A stretch of 64,000 bases of DNA from Pseudorhodobacter sp. PARRP1. Lineage in GTDB: Bacteria > Pseudomonadota > Alphaproteobacteria > Rhodobacterales > Rhodobacteraceae. The notes beneath the pieces are model-generated. The model was not told the origin of the DNA. It saw only the letters and a program-made list of their open reading frames with translations, and searched no databases. Below, piece after piece: positions 48,684 through 57,710 of the stretch. Every line of letters starts with the position of its first letter. The stretch's first letter is position 1. The DNA is taken from positions 1 through 64,000 of the forward strand of contig NKIU01000007.1 in NCBI GenBank assembly GCA_002256245.1, written 5' to 3'. The position numbers and the translations under genes were made by a program.

Positions 48684-49744
48684 CAGCCCATCATCCCGGG
48701 GTTAAAAATCTGGCGCGGATCGAACTGCGCGCGCAGGCCGGCGGTCAGGGCGGCCACGGCGGGCGGTTCTGGCGGAAAGGCGGGGGCGGTCATGCCCGGC
48801 AGGGGGCGGATCAGTGTGGCATGGCCCACGCCTGCGACAGCCGCGCGCACGTCGGCTTGGCCCGTGGGGTCCAGCAGCCAGATCAGCCCGCCGCCCCAAT
48901 CGCAAACCGCTTCCAGATCAAGGCGTTGCACCAGATCGGCGGCGGCGGTGGGTTTCACTGACAGCCGCCAGACCGCACCGGCGCGGCCCGCAAAGGCCGT
49001 TACATCGCGCACCGCAGACCAATCGGCTGGGGCTGCTTCAAACCCCAGCAGGTCGCGCAATTTGCCCGCACGGTAGGCGACCGATCCGGCCATACCCTCC
49101 AGCCGGATCATGGCGCGGCCTGCCACCCAAGCAGCCCCCGACACATCAAACGGAGAGCCAAGCGCACGGCGCAGATCGGCCAAACCTTGCGGCAAGGCGC
49201 GCTCGGCCACCAACGTCACTTCTGCCTCGGGCACCGCCTGCACCTTGAAGGACACCTCCGTCAGCACACCCAAAGCGCCCTGCGATCCGGCCAGCAGCTT
49301 GACCAGATCATAGCCGGTGACGTTCTTCATCACCCGCCCGCCGTTCTTGATCACGCAGCCTTGGCCATCGACAAAGCGCACGCCCAGCAGGGCATCGCGG
49401 CAGGCCCCCACCTGCACCCGGCGCGGGCCCGAGGCATTGGCCGCTACCACTCCGCCGATCGTCGATGCGCCTGTGCGGCCTAGCAGAGCGCGCAGATCAG
49501 GCACCTCGAACGCAAGGCGCTGGCGTTCTGATGCCAGCAGCGCCGCAATCTCGGCAACGGGCGTTCCGGCGCGTGCGACAAGCGTCAACGCGCCGGGTTC
49601 GTAAAGCTGCACTCCGCAAAGGCCTGTGGTCGCCAACACCGCGCCCGTGGCCCGACCTATGCCGCGCGTGCCGCCGCCGGTGATCTGCAAGGCTGCGGCG
49701 GCTTTGACCATCTCGCTCAATTCGGCTTCGGAATCCGGGCGCAT
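48683..49744 (-). CDS. glcE: Glycolate oxidase FAD-binding subunit GlcE
   Basis: The 353-residue subunit has an FAD-binding PCMH-type fold: ITGGGTRGIGR near the N-terminus, STIGGVVAANASGPRR, KNGGRVMKNVTGYDLVKLL, and GVLTEVSFKV. It lacks the second FAD-oxidase C domain of GlcD, as usual. ATG 49744 fits the SD GAGAGG with 6-nt spacing; ATG 49750 would overlap the glcD stop as ATGA and is also possible. Confidence 0.92.
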   Translation of the reverse strand: MRPDSEAELSEMVKAAAALQITGGGTRGIGRATGAVLATTGLCGVQLYEPGALTLVARAGTPVAEIAALLASERQRLAFEVPDLRALLGRTGASTIGGVVAANASGPRRVQVGACRDALLGVRFVDGQGCVIKNGGRVMKNVTGYDLVKLLAGSQGALGVLTEVSFKVQAVPEAEVTLVAERALPQGLADLRRALGSPFDVSGAAWVAGRAMIRLEGMAGSVAYRAGKLRDLLGFEAAPADWSAVRDVTAFAGRAGAVWRLSVKPTAAADLVQRLDLEAVCDWGGGLIWLLDPTGQADVRAAVAGVGHATLIRPLPGMTAPAFPPEPPAVAALTAGLRAQFDPRQIFNPGMMG

Positions 49745-49746
49745 GG

Positions 49747-49800
49747 TCATCCTCTCTGCGCAAATATCCTGGGGGTGTGGGGGCTAGCCCCCGCTCCGCG
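49747..49800. repeat. Repeat module at the glcD/glcE junction (GGATATTTGCGCAGAGAGGATGACC)
   Basis: On the reverse strand, GGGGGCTAGCCCCC is followed by CCCAGGATATTTGCGCAGAG and AGGATGACC. The second half matches the single-arm repeat at 22895-22917. It supplies both the glcD C-terminus and the glcE ribosome site. Confidence 0.6.
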
Positions 49801-51222
49801 CCGTGATGCAGTAGCCTCTAGTGGGAATACTTTGGCGGGGTTCAGCAACCAGCCGGGATCGAACACATCCTTGACGCGCAACTGCGCCTCCAGGTCTGCC
49901 GGGTTGAACTGCACCGACATCAGATCGCGCTTTTCGATGCCCACGCCATGCTCACCGGTCAGACAACCGCCGACCTCGACACAGAGTTTCAGGATGTCGG
50001 CGCCAAAAGCCTCACACCGCTCCAGATCGCCGGGTTTGTTGGCGTTGAACAGGATCAGCGGGTGCATATTGCCGTCGCCCGCGTGAAAGACGTTGCCCAC
50101 GTCCAGCCCACAGGCGGCGCTCATCTCGCCGATGCGGCGCAGCACGTAGGGCAGGGCGGAAACCGGGATGGTGCCATCCAGACACATGTAATCGTTGATC
50201 TGCCCCATCGCGCCGAACGCCGATTTGCGACCCAGCCAGATACGTTTGGCCTGATCCTCGTCAGCGGCTTCGCGGAATTCGACGGGGTTGTGTTGCAGGG
50301 CGATGGCCTTGATGCGGGCGAGTTGCTCGGCGATTTCCTGCGGTGCGCCTTCGACCTCGATGATCAGCAAAGCCTCGCAATCGGGGTAGCCTGCCTTGGC
50401 GAAGGCCTCGGTGGCGCGGATGCAGGGACGGTCCATGAATTCGATGGCGACGGGCAGGATACCGGCCTTGATGATGTCGGACACGCAGGTGCCTGCGACT
50501 TCGTTGCTATCAAACCCCACCAGAACCGGGCGCGCGCCCTCGGGTTTGGGCAGGATGCGCAGGGTGGCCTCCGTCACGATGCCCAACTGGCCTTCCGATC
50601 CGCAGATCACACCGAGCAGATCAATGCCACCCGCATCCGCCCAAGGCCCGCCGATTTCCACCACGGTGCCATCCATCTGCACCAAGGTCACGCCCAGCAG
50701 GTTGTTGGTGGTCACACCATATTTCAGGCAATGCGCGCCGCCCGAGTTCATCGCGATATTGCCCGCGATGGCACAGGCGAGTTGGCTGGACGGATCTGGG
50801 GCATAGAACCAGCCGTCGGATTCAATCGCCCCCGTCACCGACAGGTTGGTGCGGCCCGATTGCACCCGGATAAAGCGGTTGTCGTAATCGGTTTCCAGCA
50901 CGGCGTTCATCCGCGCGACACCGATCAACACGCAATCGGCGGTGGGCAAAGAGCCGCCCGCAAGGCTGGTTCCGGCCCCGCGCGGCACGACGGGAACGCC
51001 TTCCTGATGGCAAATCCGCAGCACGGCGGCGACCTCTTCGGTGGTGCGGGGCAGCACGGCGGCCATGGGGGCGCAGCGATAGGCGGTCAGCGCATCACAT
51101 TCGTAGGCGCGGGTCTCGGCCGGGTCGCTGATCACCGCATCGGCGGGCAAGACGCTGCGCAGGCGGGCGGTGATCGCCGATTTGCGCGCAATGATCGCGG
51201 CATCGGGCAGGGGCATATCCAT
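49747..51222 (-). CDS. glcD: Glycolate oxidase FAD-linked subunit GlcD
   Basis: The 491-residue subunit has the FAD-binding PRGAGTSLAGGSLP motif, IAMNSGGAHCLKYGVTTNNLLG, GSEGQLGIVTEATL, and C-terminal active-site residues GNVFHAGDGNMHP and GGCLTGEHGVGIEKRD. It oxidises glycolate (and D-lactate) to glyoxylate with GlcE and GlcF. AAAGGAG precedes the ATG. The last 20 or so residues after KVFPLEATA are encoded by an intergenic repeat. Upstream is a putative GntR operator shared with the gene at 4574-5341. Confidence 0.95.
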   Translation of the reverse strand: MDMPLPDAAIIARKSAITARLRSVLPADAVISDPAETRAYECDALTAYRCAPMAAVLPRTTEEVAAVLRICHQEGVPVVPRGAGTSLAGGSLPTADCVLIGVARMNAVLETDYDNRFIRVQSGRTNLSVTGAIESDGWFYAPDPSSQLACAIAGNIAMNSGGAHCLKYGVTTNNLLGVTLVQMDGTVVEIGGPWADAGGIDLLGVICGSEGQLGIVTEATLRILPKPEGARPVLVGFDSNEVAGTCVSDIIKAGILPVAIEFMDRPCIRATEAFAKAGYPDCEALLIIEVEGAPQEIAEQLARIKAIALQHNPVEFREAADEDQAKRIWLGRKSAFGAMGQINDYMCLDGTIPVSALPYVLRRIGEMSAACGLDVGNVFHAGDGNMHPLILFNANKPGDLERCEAFGADILKLCVEVGGCLTGEHGVGIEKRDLMSVQFNPADLEAQLRVKDVFDPGWLLNPAKVFPLEATASRRGAGASPHTPRIFAQRG

Positions 51223-51236
51223 GGCGCACTCCTTTT

Positions 51237-51258
51237 GTGGTCATAAAATATAACCAAT
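51237..51258. promoter_or_regulatory. Candidate GntR operator upstream of glcD (ATTGGT-N11-ACCA)
   Basis: On the reverse strand ATTGGT-TATATTTTATG-ACCA lies 15 nt before the glcD start. It shares both half-sites, the 11-nt spacer and the TATGACCA edge with the site at 5356-5380. Confidence 0.45.
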
Positions 51259-51357
51259 TTCAGATTTGCGCAAGCTGATCGTGGCGCGCAAGGCCGCAGG
51301 TGGATTGCCCCCGTGTTCCCCCTTTCGCAAATCGCCGCAAGGCCGTAGATTTACGCG

Positions 51358-52050
51358 ATGCAAAGCATGATCAGCATTGGCCCCTTGGGCACCATCGACG
51401 CGATTGCGGTTGCGCTTAACCTGTTCGCCTGGGCTGCGACGGGGTGGCTGATTGAGCATCCTCCGGCAAACCGGCCTTCGGTGACAACGCTGATGAAGGA
51501 ATACCGGCGCGAGTGGATGCGGCAGTTTCTGACGCGGCAACCGCGGATTTTCGATGCCTCGATCATCGACAGCTTGCGGCAGGGCACGGCGTTTTTCGCC
51601 AGCGCCTCGCTGATCGCGATTGGCGGTGGCATTGCGCTGATCGGCAATCCGACGACGGTTGTGGGCCTAGCGAAAGGGCTGACGCTGCCTGCCGATGTCA
51701 CCGGATTGCAGGTGCGGGTGTTGCTGGTGGTGGTGTTTCTGGCCAATGCGGTGCTGAAATTCATCTGGTCCAACCGGCTGTTTGGCTATTGCGCGGTGAT
51801 GATGGCGGCGGTGCCGAATGACCCCGCCGACCCGATGGCCTTGCACCGTGCCGCGCAGGCCGGAGAGTTGAACATCACCGCCGCCAAAAGCTTTAACCGA
51901 GGGCTGCACTCGATCTACTTTGCGCTGGGAAGTCTGGGCTGGCTGCTGGGGCCTTATGTGCTGATCGCGACCACGGTGCTGACCTCGGCCATGCTGATCC
52001 GGCGCGAGTTTGCGTCGCAGTCGCGCAAGATCATGCTGCCCGACGCTTGA
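51358..52050 (+). CDS. DUF599 family membrane protein
   Basis: The 230-residue protein has about four membrane helices (near residues 12-31, 75-97, 115-137 and 185-210) and conserved family residues RREWMRQFLTRQPRIFDASI and NRGLHSIYFALGSLGWLLGP. Function unknown. An ATG at 51367 is an alternative start. It is divergent from glcD and convergent with the BatA-like operon, whose last gene overlaps its 3' end by about 20 nt. Confidence 0.88.
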   Translation: MQSMISIGPLGTIDAIAVALNLFAWAATGWLIEHPPANRPSVTTLMKEYRREWMRQFLTRQPRIFDASIIDSLRQGTAFFASASLIAIGGGIALIGNPTTVVGLAKGLTLPADVTGLQVRVLLVVVFLANAVLKFIWSNRLFGYCAVMMAAVPNDPADPMALHRAAQAGELNITAAKSFNRGLHSIYFALGSLGWLLGPYVLIATTVLTSAMLIRREFASQSRKIMLPDA

Positions 52051-54100
52051 AGCGCCCTTCGACGAGCCAAGCCGCAACCGCCAAGCCTGCCGCAAGCAGC
52101 AGCATCAGCCAGCCCGGCACCAGCGGATTGACCCGCAAGTCTTCGGTGAGGAACGCGCCGCGCGGGGTGATGCCGATCCAGCCGCGCCCGGCGGCGGGGC
52201 GGCCCTCGCGCACGGTGCGGATGCCGGGCAGGCCTGCTTCGATCGGGACGATGCCGCCCTGCATGGTTGCCACGATCGGCGCAAGGCCTGCATCGGTGGC
52301 GAGTGTTTCGGCAAATTCTTTCGGGGCAGACGCGCCAACGGCCACCACGCGCACCAGATCGCCCTGTTGCAGGCGATAGAGCCCGTAAGCGGGGGCTTTC
52401 CAATCGGCGCTGAATTTGCCCGGCCCGGTTTGCGGCAGGGGCAGGGTGTGGCTGGCACCGTCCGGGCCGGTGATGGTCAGATCGGGCAAAGCGGTTTCTG
52501 ACACGGTGCGGCGGGTGATCGTCAGCACCTCGCCCTTGTTGGTGGCGGTCAGCGATTCTTCTTCAAGCTCGGGCTCTTTCAGCATCCAGTGCGCAAGGCG
52601 GCGCAGCAGTTCCAACTGCGGCCCACCACCTTCATAGCCACGCCCCCACAGCCACGCCTGATCAGAGGCCAGCACCGCGATGCGGCCTTGTCCGACCCGG
52701 TCCAGCACCAGCAGGGGTTTGTCTTGCGGGCCGGACATCAGCACCTGGCCGCGCAGCAGGTTCACGTCGATCAGGCGGAACCAACGGCCCCAGCCTTTGG
52801 GGAACAACGCCTCAAGCCCCTCGGTGACGGGATGGCGGCGGCCCAGTTCGGTGAGGGCGGGTTTGTAGCCTTCTTCGATGACTTGGGAGGTCGGCTCCAC
52901 CGGCAGGATTTCGGCAAGGGGAGAGCGCCACAGGCTATCGACCGCGCCAAATTCGGGGCCTGCGGCCACCAGAACCGTGCCGCCGTTTTTCACATATTGC
53001 ACAACGTTATCAATGTATTCCATCGGCAGGATGCCCCGCATCCGGTAGCGATCAAAGATGATCAGGTCGAAATCCTTGATCTTTTCGACGAACAATTCGC
53101 GGGTCGGGAAGGCGATCAGCGACAACTCCTCGACCGGCACGCCATCTTGCTTTTCCGGCGGGCGCAGGATGGTGAAATGCACGAGGTCCACCGAGGGATC
53201 GGATTTCAACAGGTTGCGCCAGACGCGCTCGCCTGCATGGGGTTCGCCCGAAACCAGCAGCACGCGCAAGCGGTCGCGCACGCCGTTGACTTGCACAACG
53301 GCGGTGTTGTTGCGGTCGGTCAACTCGCCTTCAGCGCGGGCGACCGAGAATTGCAGCACGTTCATCCCGGCATGGGGCAGGCGGACGGGCAGCTCCATTT
53401 CCTCGTTCACCGGGATCTGGAAGGTCATCGGCGCGTCGGAATCGACGCCGATCGTCAGCGCAACCGTGTTGCCAGCCGATGCAGGGACCGCGCCCTTGTC
53501 TTCGATCTTCAGCGTGAGTTTGAATTCCTCGCCCAGAATGGCGAAGGCGGGGGCGTCTTTGATGATCAGATGGCGATCCCAGTCTTGTGGCTTGCCGGTC
53601 AGCAGCACCTGCAAGGGCGCGGGCAGGTTGGGCGCGATGTCAAGATCGTGCACCTGACCATCTGTCACCAGAACCGCGCCTGCGATGCGCGCGCGGGGTT
53701 CTTCGGCGATGGCTTGGGCAAGGGCCGTCATCGCCAGCGTGCCCGCATCATCGGGGCCGTCGCCAAAGCGGATCACGCGCAGTTCGGTGTTGGGCAGGGC
53801 CGCCACCTCGGCAGTCATGCGGGCGATGGCGGCGTCTGTCTGCGCCTTGCGGTCTGACAGGGTTTGGCTGGCGCTTTCATCGACCAGCAGCAGCACGATG
53901 TCGGACAAAGGCTTGCGGCCTTCTTCTTGCAACGACGGATTGGCAAGCGCCACGCCCAAAGCCATAAAGGCAAGCCCGCGCAGAAGCCAGCCGCGCAGGC
54001 CTTTCCACAGCGCGAAAGCCACCAGCAGCCCCGCGAGGATGGCCAGGGCCCAGATCAGGGGCAGGGCTACGAGGGGGGCGAAAATCACAGTGCGGCTCAT
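52031..54100 (-). CDS. Membrane protein with glutamine-amidotransferase-like and vWA-like domain (MoxR/Bat operon)
   Basis: The 689-residue protein has two N-terminal membrane helices (about residues 5-25 and 30-50), a vWA-like domain starting LLLVDESASQTLSDRKAQTD (DxSxS MIDAS variant), a central region with a class I glutamine-amidotransferase-like fold (VLLVSGEPHAGERVWRNLLKS to MSGPQDKPLLVLDRVGQGRIA), and a final membrane helix. It is the last gene of the moxR operon and starts within the stop of its neighbour (ATGA). Role probably envelope quality control or metalloprotein maturation; not proven. Confidence 0.75.
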   Translation of the reverse strand: MSRTVIFAPLVALPLIWALAILAGLLVAFALWKGLRGWLLRGLAFMALGVALANPSLQEEGRKPLSDIVLLLVDESASQTLSDRKAQTDAAIARMTAEVAALPNTELRVIRFGDGPDDAGTLAMTALAQAIAEEPRARIAGAVLVTDGQVHDLDIAPNLPAPLQVLLTGKPQDWDRHLIIKDAPAFAILGEEFKLTLKIEDKGAVPASAGNTVALTIGVDSDAPMTFQIPVNEEMELPVRLPHAGMNVLQFSVARAEGELTDRNNTAVVQVNGVRDRLRVLLVSGEPHAGERVWRNLLKSDPSVDLVHFTILRPPEKQDGVPVEELSLIAFPTRELFVEKIKDFDLIIFDRYRMRGILPMEYIDNVVQYVKNGGTVLVAAGPEFGAVDSLWRSPLAEILPVEPTSQVIEEGYKPALTELGRRHPVTEGLEALFPKGWGRWFRLIDVNLLRGQVLMSGPQDKPLLVLDRVGQGRIAVLASDQAWLWGRGYEGGGPQLELLRRLAHWMLKEPELEEESLTATNKGEVLTITRRTVSETALPDLTITGPDGASHTLPLPQTGPGKFSADWKAPAYGLYRLQQGDLVRVVAVGASAPKEFAETLATDAGLAPIVATMQGGIVPIEAGLPGIRTVREGRPAAGRGWIGITPRGAFLTEDLRVNPLVPGWLMLLLAAGLAVAAWLVEGRFKRRAA

Positions 54101-56847
54101 TCGCCTAGCCTTTCCAGCAGGGCAGGCACATGCACCTGATCCGATTTGTAGTTGCCCGTCAGCACATGCATGATCACGTTGATGCCGAAGCGATACGAAA
54201 TCTCGCGCTGATCCTCTCCGGCATAGCCGCGCCCGACGGGGAACATCGGCACGCCATCGGTATCGGTGGCCCAGGCCGAGGCCCAATCGGCGCTGCCGAT
54301 GATCACTGGCGTCACACCGTCGTTCAGGTTGCGAAACGGCATGCCTTCGGCCTTTTCAGCCTCGGGGTCAGAGGCTTCGACCCAGACAGCACCACCCGCA
54401 TAGCGACCGGGGAAGTCTTGCAGCAGATAGAAGCTGCGGGTCAGCACGTGATCTTTCGGCATCGGCTCCAACGGGGGGATGTCAAGGCCCGCCGCGATCA
54501 GTTGCAGCATCTGGCCTTCGGGGGTGGTGTCGCCGGAATAGCCTGCGATGTCGCCGTCGCGGGTATCAAACAGGATCATCCCTCCGGTGCGCAGAAAGCG
54601 GTTGAGTTTGGCATAGGCCGCGGTCGAGGGCAGGGGCTGGTTGGCGGTGATTGGCCAGTAAAGAAACGGATAAAACGCCAGATCGTCCTTTTCCAGATCA
54701 ACGCCAATCGGCATTTCAGGCTCGACCGCCGTGCGCAGCCACAACTGATCGCTCAGGCCGCGCATTCCGGCTTCGGACACCTGATCGGTCGCGGCGTCGC
54801 CGGTTTCAACATAGGCCAGCACAACGCCGCGCGTGGCCTCTATCGCCTTGATATCGTCGGGCACCTGCGCGCGGGCGTCGTGCGGCAGCATCAGCGCCAG
54901 CACCACCACAGCGCCGCGCGCCACACCGCCGATGCGGCCCGAGACCCACAGCGCCGCAAGCACATCCAGCGCCAGAAGCAGCATCGCGGCGGTCAGCAGA
55001 ACGCCTTTCAGCGCGGTGGATTTGACGGTTTCAATGCCTTCGATCGCCACGCCCGAGGGCCATGTCGCAGCGGTCAGTTTGGTGTCGGCGGCAATCACGT
55101 TCAGCGCCACTTTGCGTTCGGCACTGGCATAAAGCCCGGCGGGCAGGCCGGGGCCGGGGCCGGTGGCGATGGCTTTGGCCAGATTTGCGCCCTCAATCCC
55201 GGCGATTTCGCCTGCGTCCCGCTCGGTCCCGTAGCCGTCCATGATCTTTTGCGGCACCCATGTCAGCCCGACCAGATCCTGCGCGTCGGGCTGCGCGGGT
55301 TTGGTTGATACCGCCAACCGCTCTAGCATCTGCACGAACAGGCCGGTCAGCGGCAGGTTCGACCATTCGGCATTGGCGGTGACATGCACCAGAACCACCT
55401 GACCCGCGCCGATTTCGCGGCGGGTGACAAGCGGGGTGCCATCGGCAAGGGCCGCGATGGTGCGGGAGGAAAGATCGGGATCGGGCTGCGCCAGCACTTG
55501 CTGGGTGACAGTCACATCATCGGGGATGGCCAGCCCGTGGAAGGGCGAGTTTTCGGGGAAGGGGGCGAGGGTTTTCGGCTCGCCCCAACTCATCGCACCG
55601 CCGACCGAGCGGCCGCCTTCGCGCAAGCGCACGGGCATCAGCGGGTCTTCGTCGGCGCGCGAAAGTTCGGATGCGGCAAGGCGGGGGCCGGCAAAGCGCA
55701 GCAACAATCCGCCTTTGTTGACCCATTCCAGCAGGGCATCGGCCTCGGCTGGGCTGGTCTTGGCGACATCGGCAAGGATGATCACATCGGGGTTGGCGGG
55801 GATCACGTCGGACAAGCCGCCTTCAACCAGATCGGCCACGGGGGTCAGGGCTTGGCGCAGGTAGTAGGTGGGTTGCAGCAGCGGCAGGCCTTCGCGGTCA
55901 GGCGTGCCGCCGATCACCGCGATTTTGCGGCGTTTCAGGCTGTCATCGGTCAGGCTGACCGCGCCTGCGCTGCGTTGGCCCAGAAGTTCAAAGCGGTTGA
56001 CGCGGTTGCGCAGTTCGGGCGGCAGGTCGAGCGTGGCTTTCGCCTCGGCTGCGCCCGCGTCGAAATGCAGCGGGCTGCGGGCGAGTTCGCGGTCAATGCC
56101 GGAAGGGTCGGGGCCACGGGCGATCACGTCAAGGTCGGCGGCATCGCCGGGCAGGCGGGCGGCGGTGAGGCTGATCTTGCCATCCTCAAACGCGGCGGGG
56201 CGCAGGGCGAAGACAGGGCGGGGCGAGAGGAAGGCGGTAAGGTTGCCTTTGGATTGCAGGGCTTTCAACAGGGCATCGCGGCCCGGATGGTCTAGGCCAT
56301 CGGAAAGCCAATAGCTGTCAAAGCTTTGATCGGGCAGGTTTTTCAGCCAATCCGCATAGCTTTGCGGCGCGAAGGGTTGCGGTTCCATCGCGGCCAGACG
56401 GCCTGTCCACGCGTCGGCATTCTGAAAGCTGACGGGTTGCGGCAGATCGGTCAGCCGGATCACGGCAACGGGGCGGCCGGCGCGGCCAGCCTCGGTCAAC
56501 AGGTTGGTGGCCTTGTCAAGCCGCCCCGGCCAATCGCGGGCGTCGGCCCAGCCACCGTCAAGGATGATCACTAACGGCCCCGTCCCCGCGGCGCGGTTTT
56601 CGGGGTTCAGGATCGGGCCCGCAAAGCCGATGATGGCGGCGGCGACGGCCAAGGCGCGCAAAAGCAGCAGCCACCACGGGGTTTTGTCGGCTTGGCGGTC
56701 TTCATCGGTCAGGCCCAGCAGAAGGGCCACAGCGGGGAAGCGGCGGCGGATCGGCGCGGGGGGGATGGCGCGCAGCAAAAGCCACAGGATCGGAATGGCG
56801 ATCAGGCCCCACAGCAGCCACGGCATGGTGAAGGCAAGCATGCTCAT
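54097..56847 (-). CDS. BatA-like membrane protein with C-terminal DUF4159 domain
   Basis: The 916-residue protein begins with a BatA-type N-terminal region of two membrane helices (LWGLIAIPILWLLLRAIPPAP, then TPWWLLLLRALAVAAAIIGFAGP), a degenerate vWA domain (VIILDGGWADARDWP), amidotransferase-like segments, another membrane helix near residue 640 and a C-terminal DUF4159 domain (DDLAFYPFLYWPIT, GMILFDTRDGD, GRYAGGAVWVE). It overlaps DUF58 and its downstream partner by 4 nt each, so the four proteins are co-translated. Confidence 0.83.
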   Translation of the reverse strand: MSMLAFTMPWLLWGLIAIPILWLLLRAIPPAPIRRRFPAVALLLGLTDEDRQADKTPWWLLLLRALAVAAAIIGFAGPILNPENRAAGTGPLVIILDGGWADARDWPGRLDKATNLLTEAGRAGRPVAVIRLTDLPQPVSFQNADAWTGRLAAMEPQPFAPQSYADWLKNLPDQSFDSYWLSDGLDHPGRDALLKALQSKGNLTAFLSPRPVFALRPAAFEDGKISLTAARLPGDAADLDVIARGPDPSGIDRELARSPLHFDAGAAEAKATLDLPPELRNRVNRFELLGQRSAGAVSLTDDSLKRRKIAVIGGTPDREGLPLLQPTYYLRQALTPVADLVEGGLSDVIPANPDVIILADVAKTSPAEADALLEWVNKGGLLLRFAGPRLAASELSRADEDPLMPVRLREGGRSVGGAMSWGEPKTLAPFPENSPFHGLAIPDDVTVTQQVLAQPDPDLSSRTIAALADGTPLVTRREIGAGQVVLVHVTANAEWSNLPLTGLFVQMLERLAVSTKPAQPDAQDLVGLTWVPQKIMDGYGTERDAGEIAGIEGANLAKAIATGPGPGLPAGLYASAERKVALNVIAADTKLTAATWPSGVAIEGIETVKSTALKGVLLTAAMLLLALDVLAALWVSGRIGGVARGAVVVLALMLPHDARAQVPDDIKAIEATRGVVLAYVETGDAATDQVSEAGMRGLSDQLWLRTAVEPEMPIGVDLEKDDLAFYPFLYWPITANQPLPSTAAYAKLNRFLRTGGMILFDTRDGDIAGYSGDTTPEGQMLQLIAAGLDIPPLEPMPKDHVLTRSFYLLQDFPGRYAGGAVWVEASDPEAEKAEGMPFRNLNDGVTPVIIGSADWASAWATDTDGVPMFPVGRGYAGEDQREISYRFGINVIMHVLTGNYKSDQVHVPALLERLGE

Positions 56848-57710
56848 CGCCCGCCCTCCAGCGCGCTATAGGCCCAAAGCAGCGCGGTTTGCGCCGATTG
56901 CCCGGTGTGGTGGCAGTGGTAATGCCAGCCCATCGCGCGGGCGAGGCTGGTCAGGCGTGCTTTGCGTTCGGCCAGACGGTCAAGGTAGCGGCTGCGCAGA
57001 TCGCCTGCGGATTGGGTCTCGTGCCGCAGAGAGCCTTGCATGGATTCGAACACGGTGCGGCCTTGGTAGGGGAAATCTTCCTCTGCCGGATCAAGCACTT
57101 GCAGCAGAACGCCGCGCACGCCACGATCTGCCGCAAGGGTCAGGGCGGTTTCTAAAGGATCAAGGTTGCCAAGGAAATCTGACAGGAACACCGCGCGGCC
57201 ATGGCTGACCATGCCCGCAATTTCAGGCGTGCCGTAGTCGTCGAGGTTGTCCGAGGACAGGCCTTCGACCAAGGCCATGATCTGCGCGCGGCCCGGTTTG
57301 GGGGCGGTGCCAGACAGGCCGACCCGCTCACCACCGCGCAGCAGCAAGACTGAAAGTGCCAAGGCCAGCAGGCGGGCGCGGTCGAGTTTGGGGGCGCGGT
57401 CTTTGTCACCGGAAAATGCCATGGAACGCGCGGCATCGACCCAAAGTGTCACCGATTGCGCCGCCTGCCATTCGCGTTCGCGGATGAAATGCGCATCCGA
57501 CCGGGCCGATCTGCGCCAATCAATGCTGCGCGCGGCGTCGCCCTGATGCGCGGGGCGATATTGCCAGAACTCATCCCCTTGACCCGCGCGGCGGCGGCCA
57601 TGTTCGCCCAGCATCAGGGTTGCGGCCAAATGCTCGGCCTCGGCCAGCAGGGCTGGCAGTGACTGGCCCAGCGTTTCGGCTTCGGCGCGCAGATTGGCGG
57701 TCAGATTCAC
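56844..57710 (-). CDS. DUF58 domain protein of the MoxR operon
   Basis: The 288-residue soluble protein carries the DUF58 signature (GRRRAGQGDEFWQYRPAHQG and SIDWRRSARSDAHFIREREW) followed by a vWA-like half with VTLWVDAARSMAF. It always accompanies MoxR ATPases. It overlaps MoxR and the BatA-like gene by 4 nt each. Confidence 0.9.
   Translation of the reverse strand: MNLTANLRAEAETLGQSLPALLAEAEHLAATLMLGEHGRRRAGQGDEFWQYRPAHQGDAARSIDWRRSARSDAHFIREREWQAAQSVTLWVDAARSMAFSGDKDRAPKLDRARLLALALSVLLLRGGERVGLSGTAPKPGRAQIMALVEGLSSDNLDDYGTPEIAGMVSHGRAVFLSDFLGNLDPLETALTLAADRGVRGVLLQVLDPAEEDFPYQGRTVFESMQGSLRHETQSAGDLRSRYLDRLAERKARLTSLARAMGWHYHCHHTGQSAQTALLWAYSALEGGR

Noticed and set aside
49948-51246. 432-codon forward open frame opposite glcD
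   Set aside because: Antisense shadow; glcD has all family motifs.
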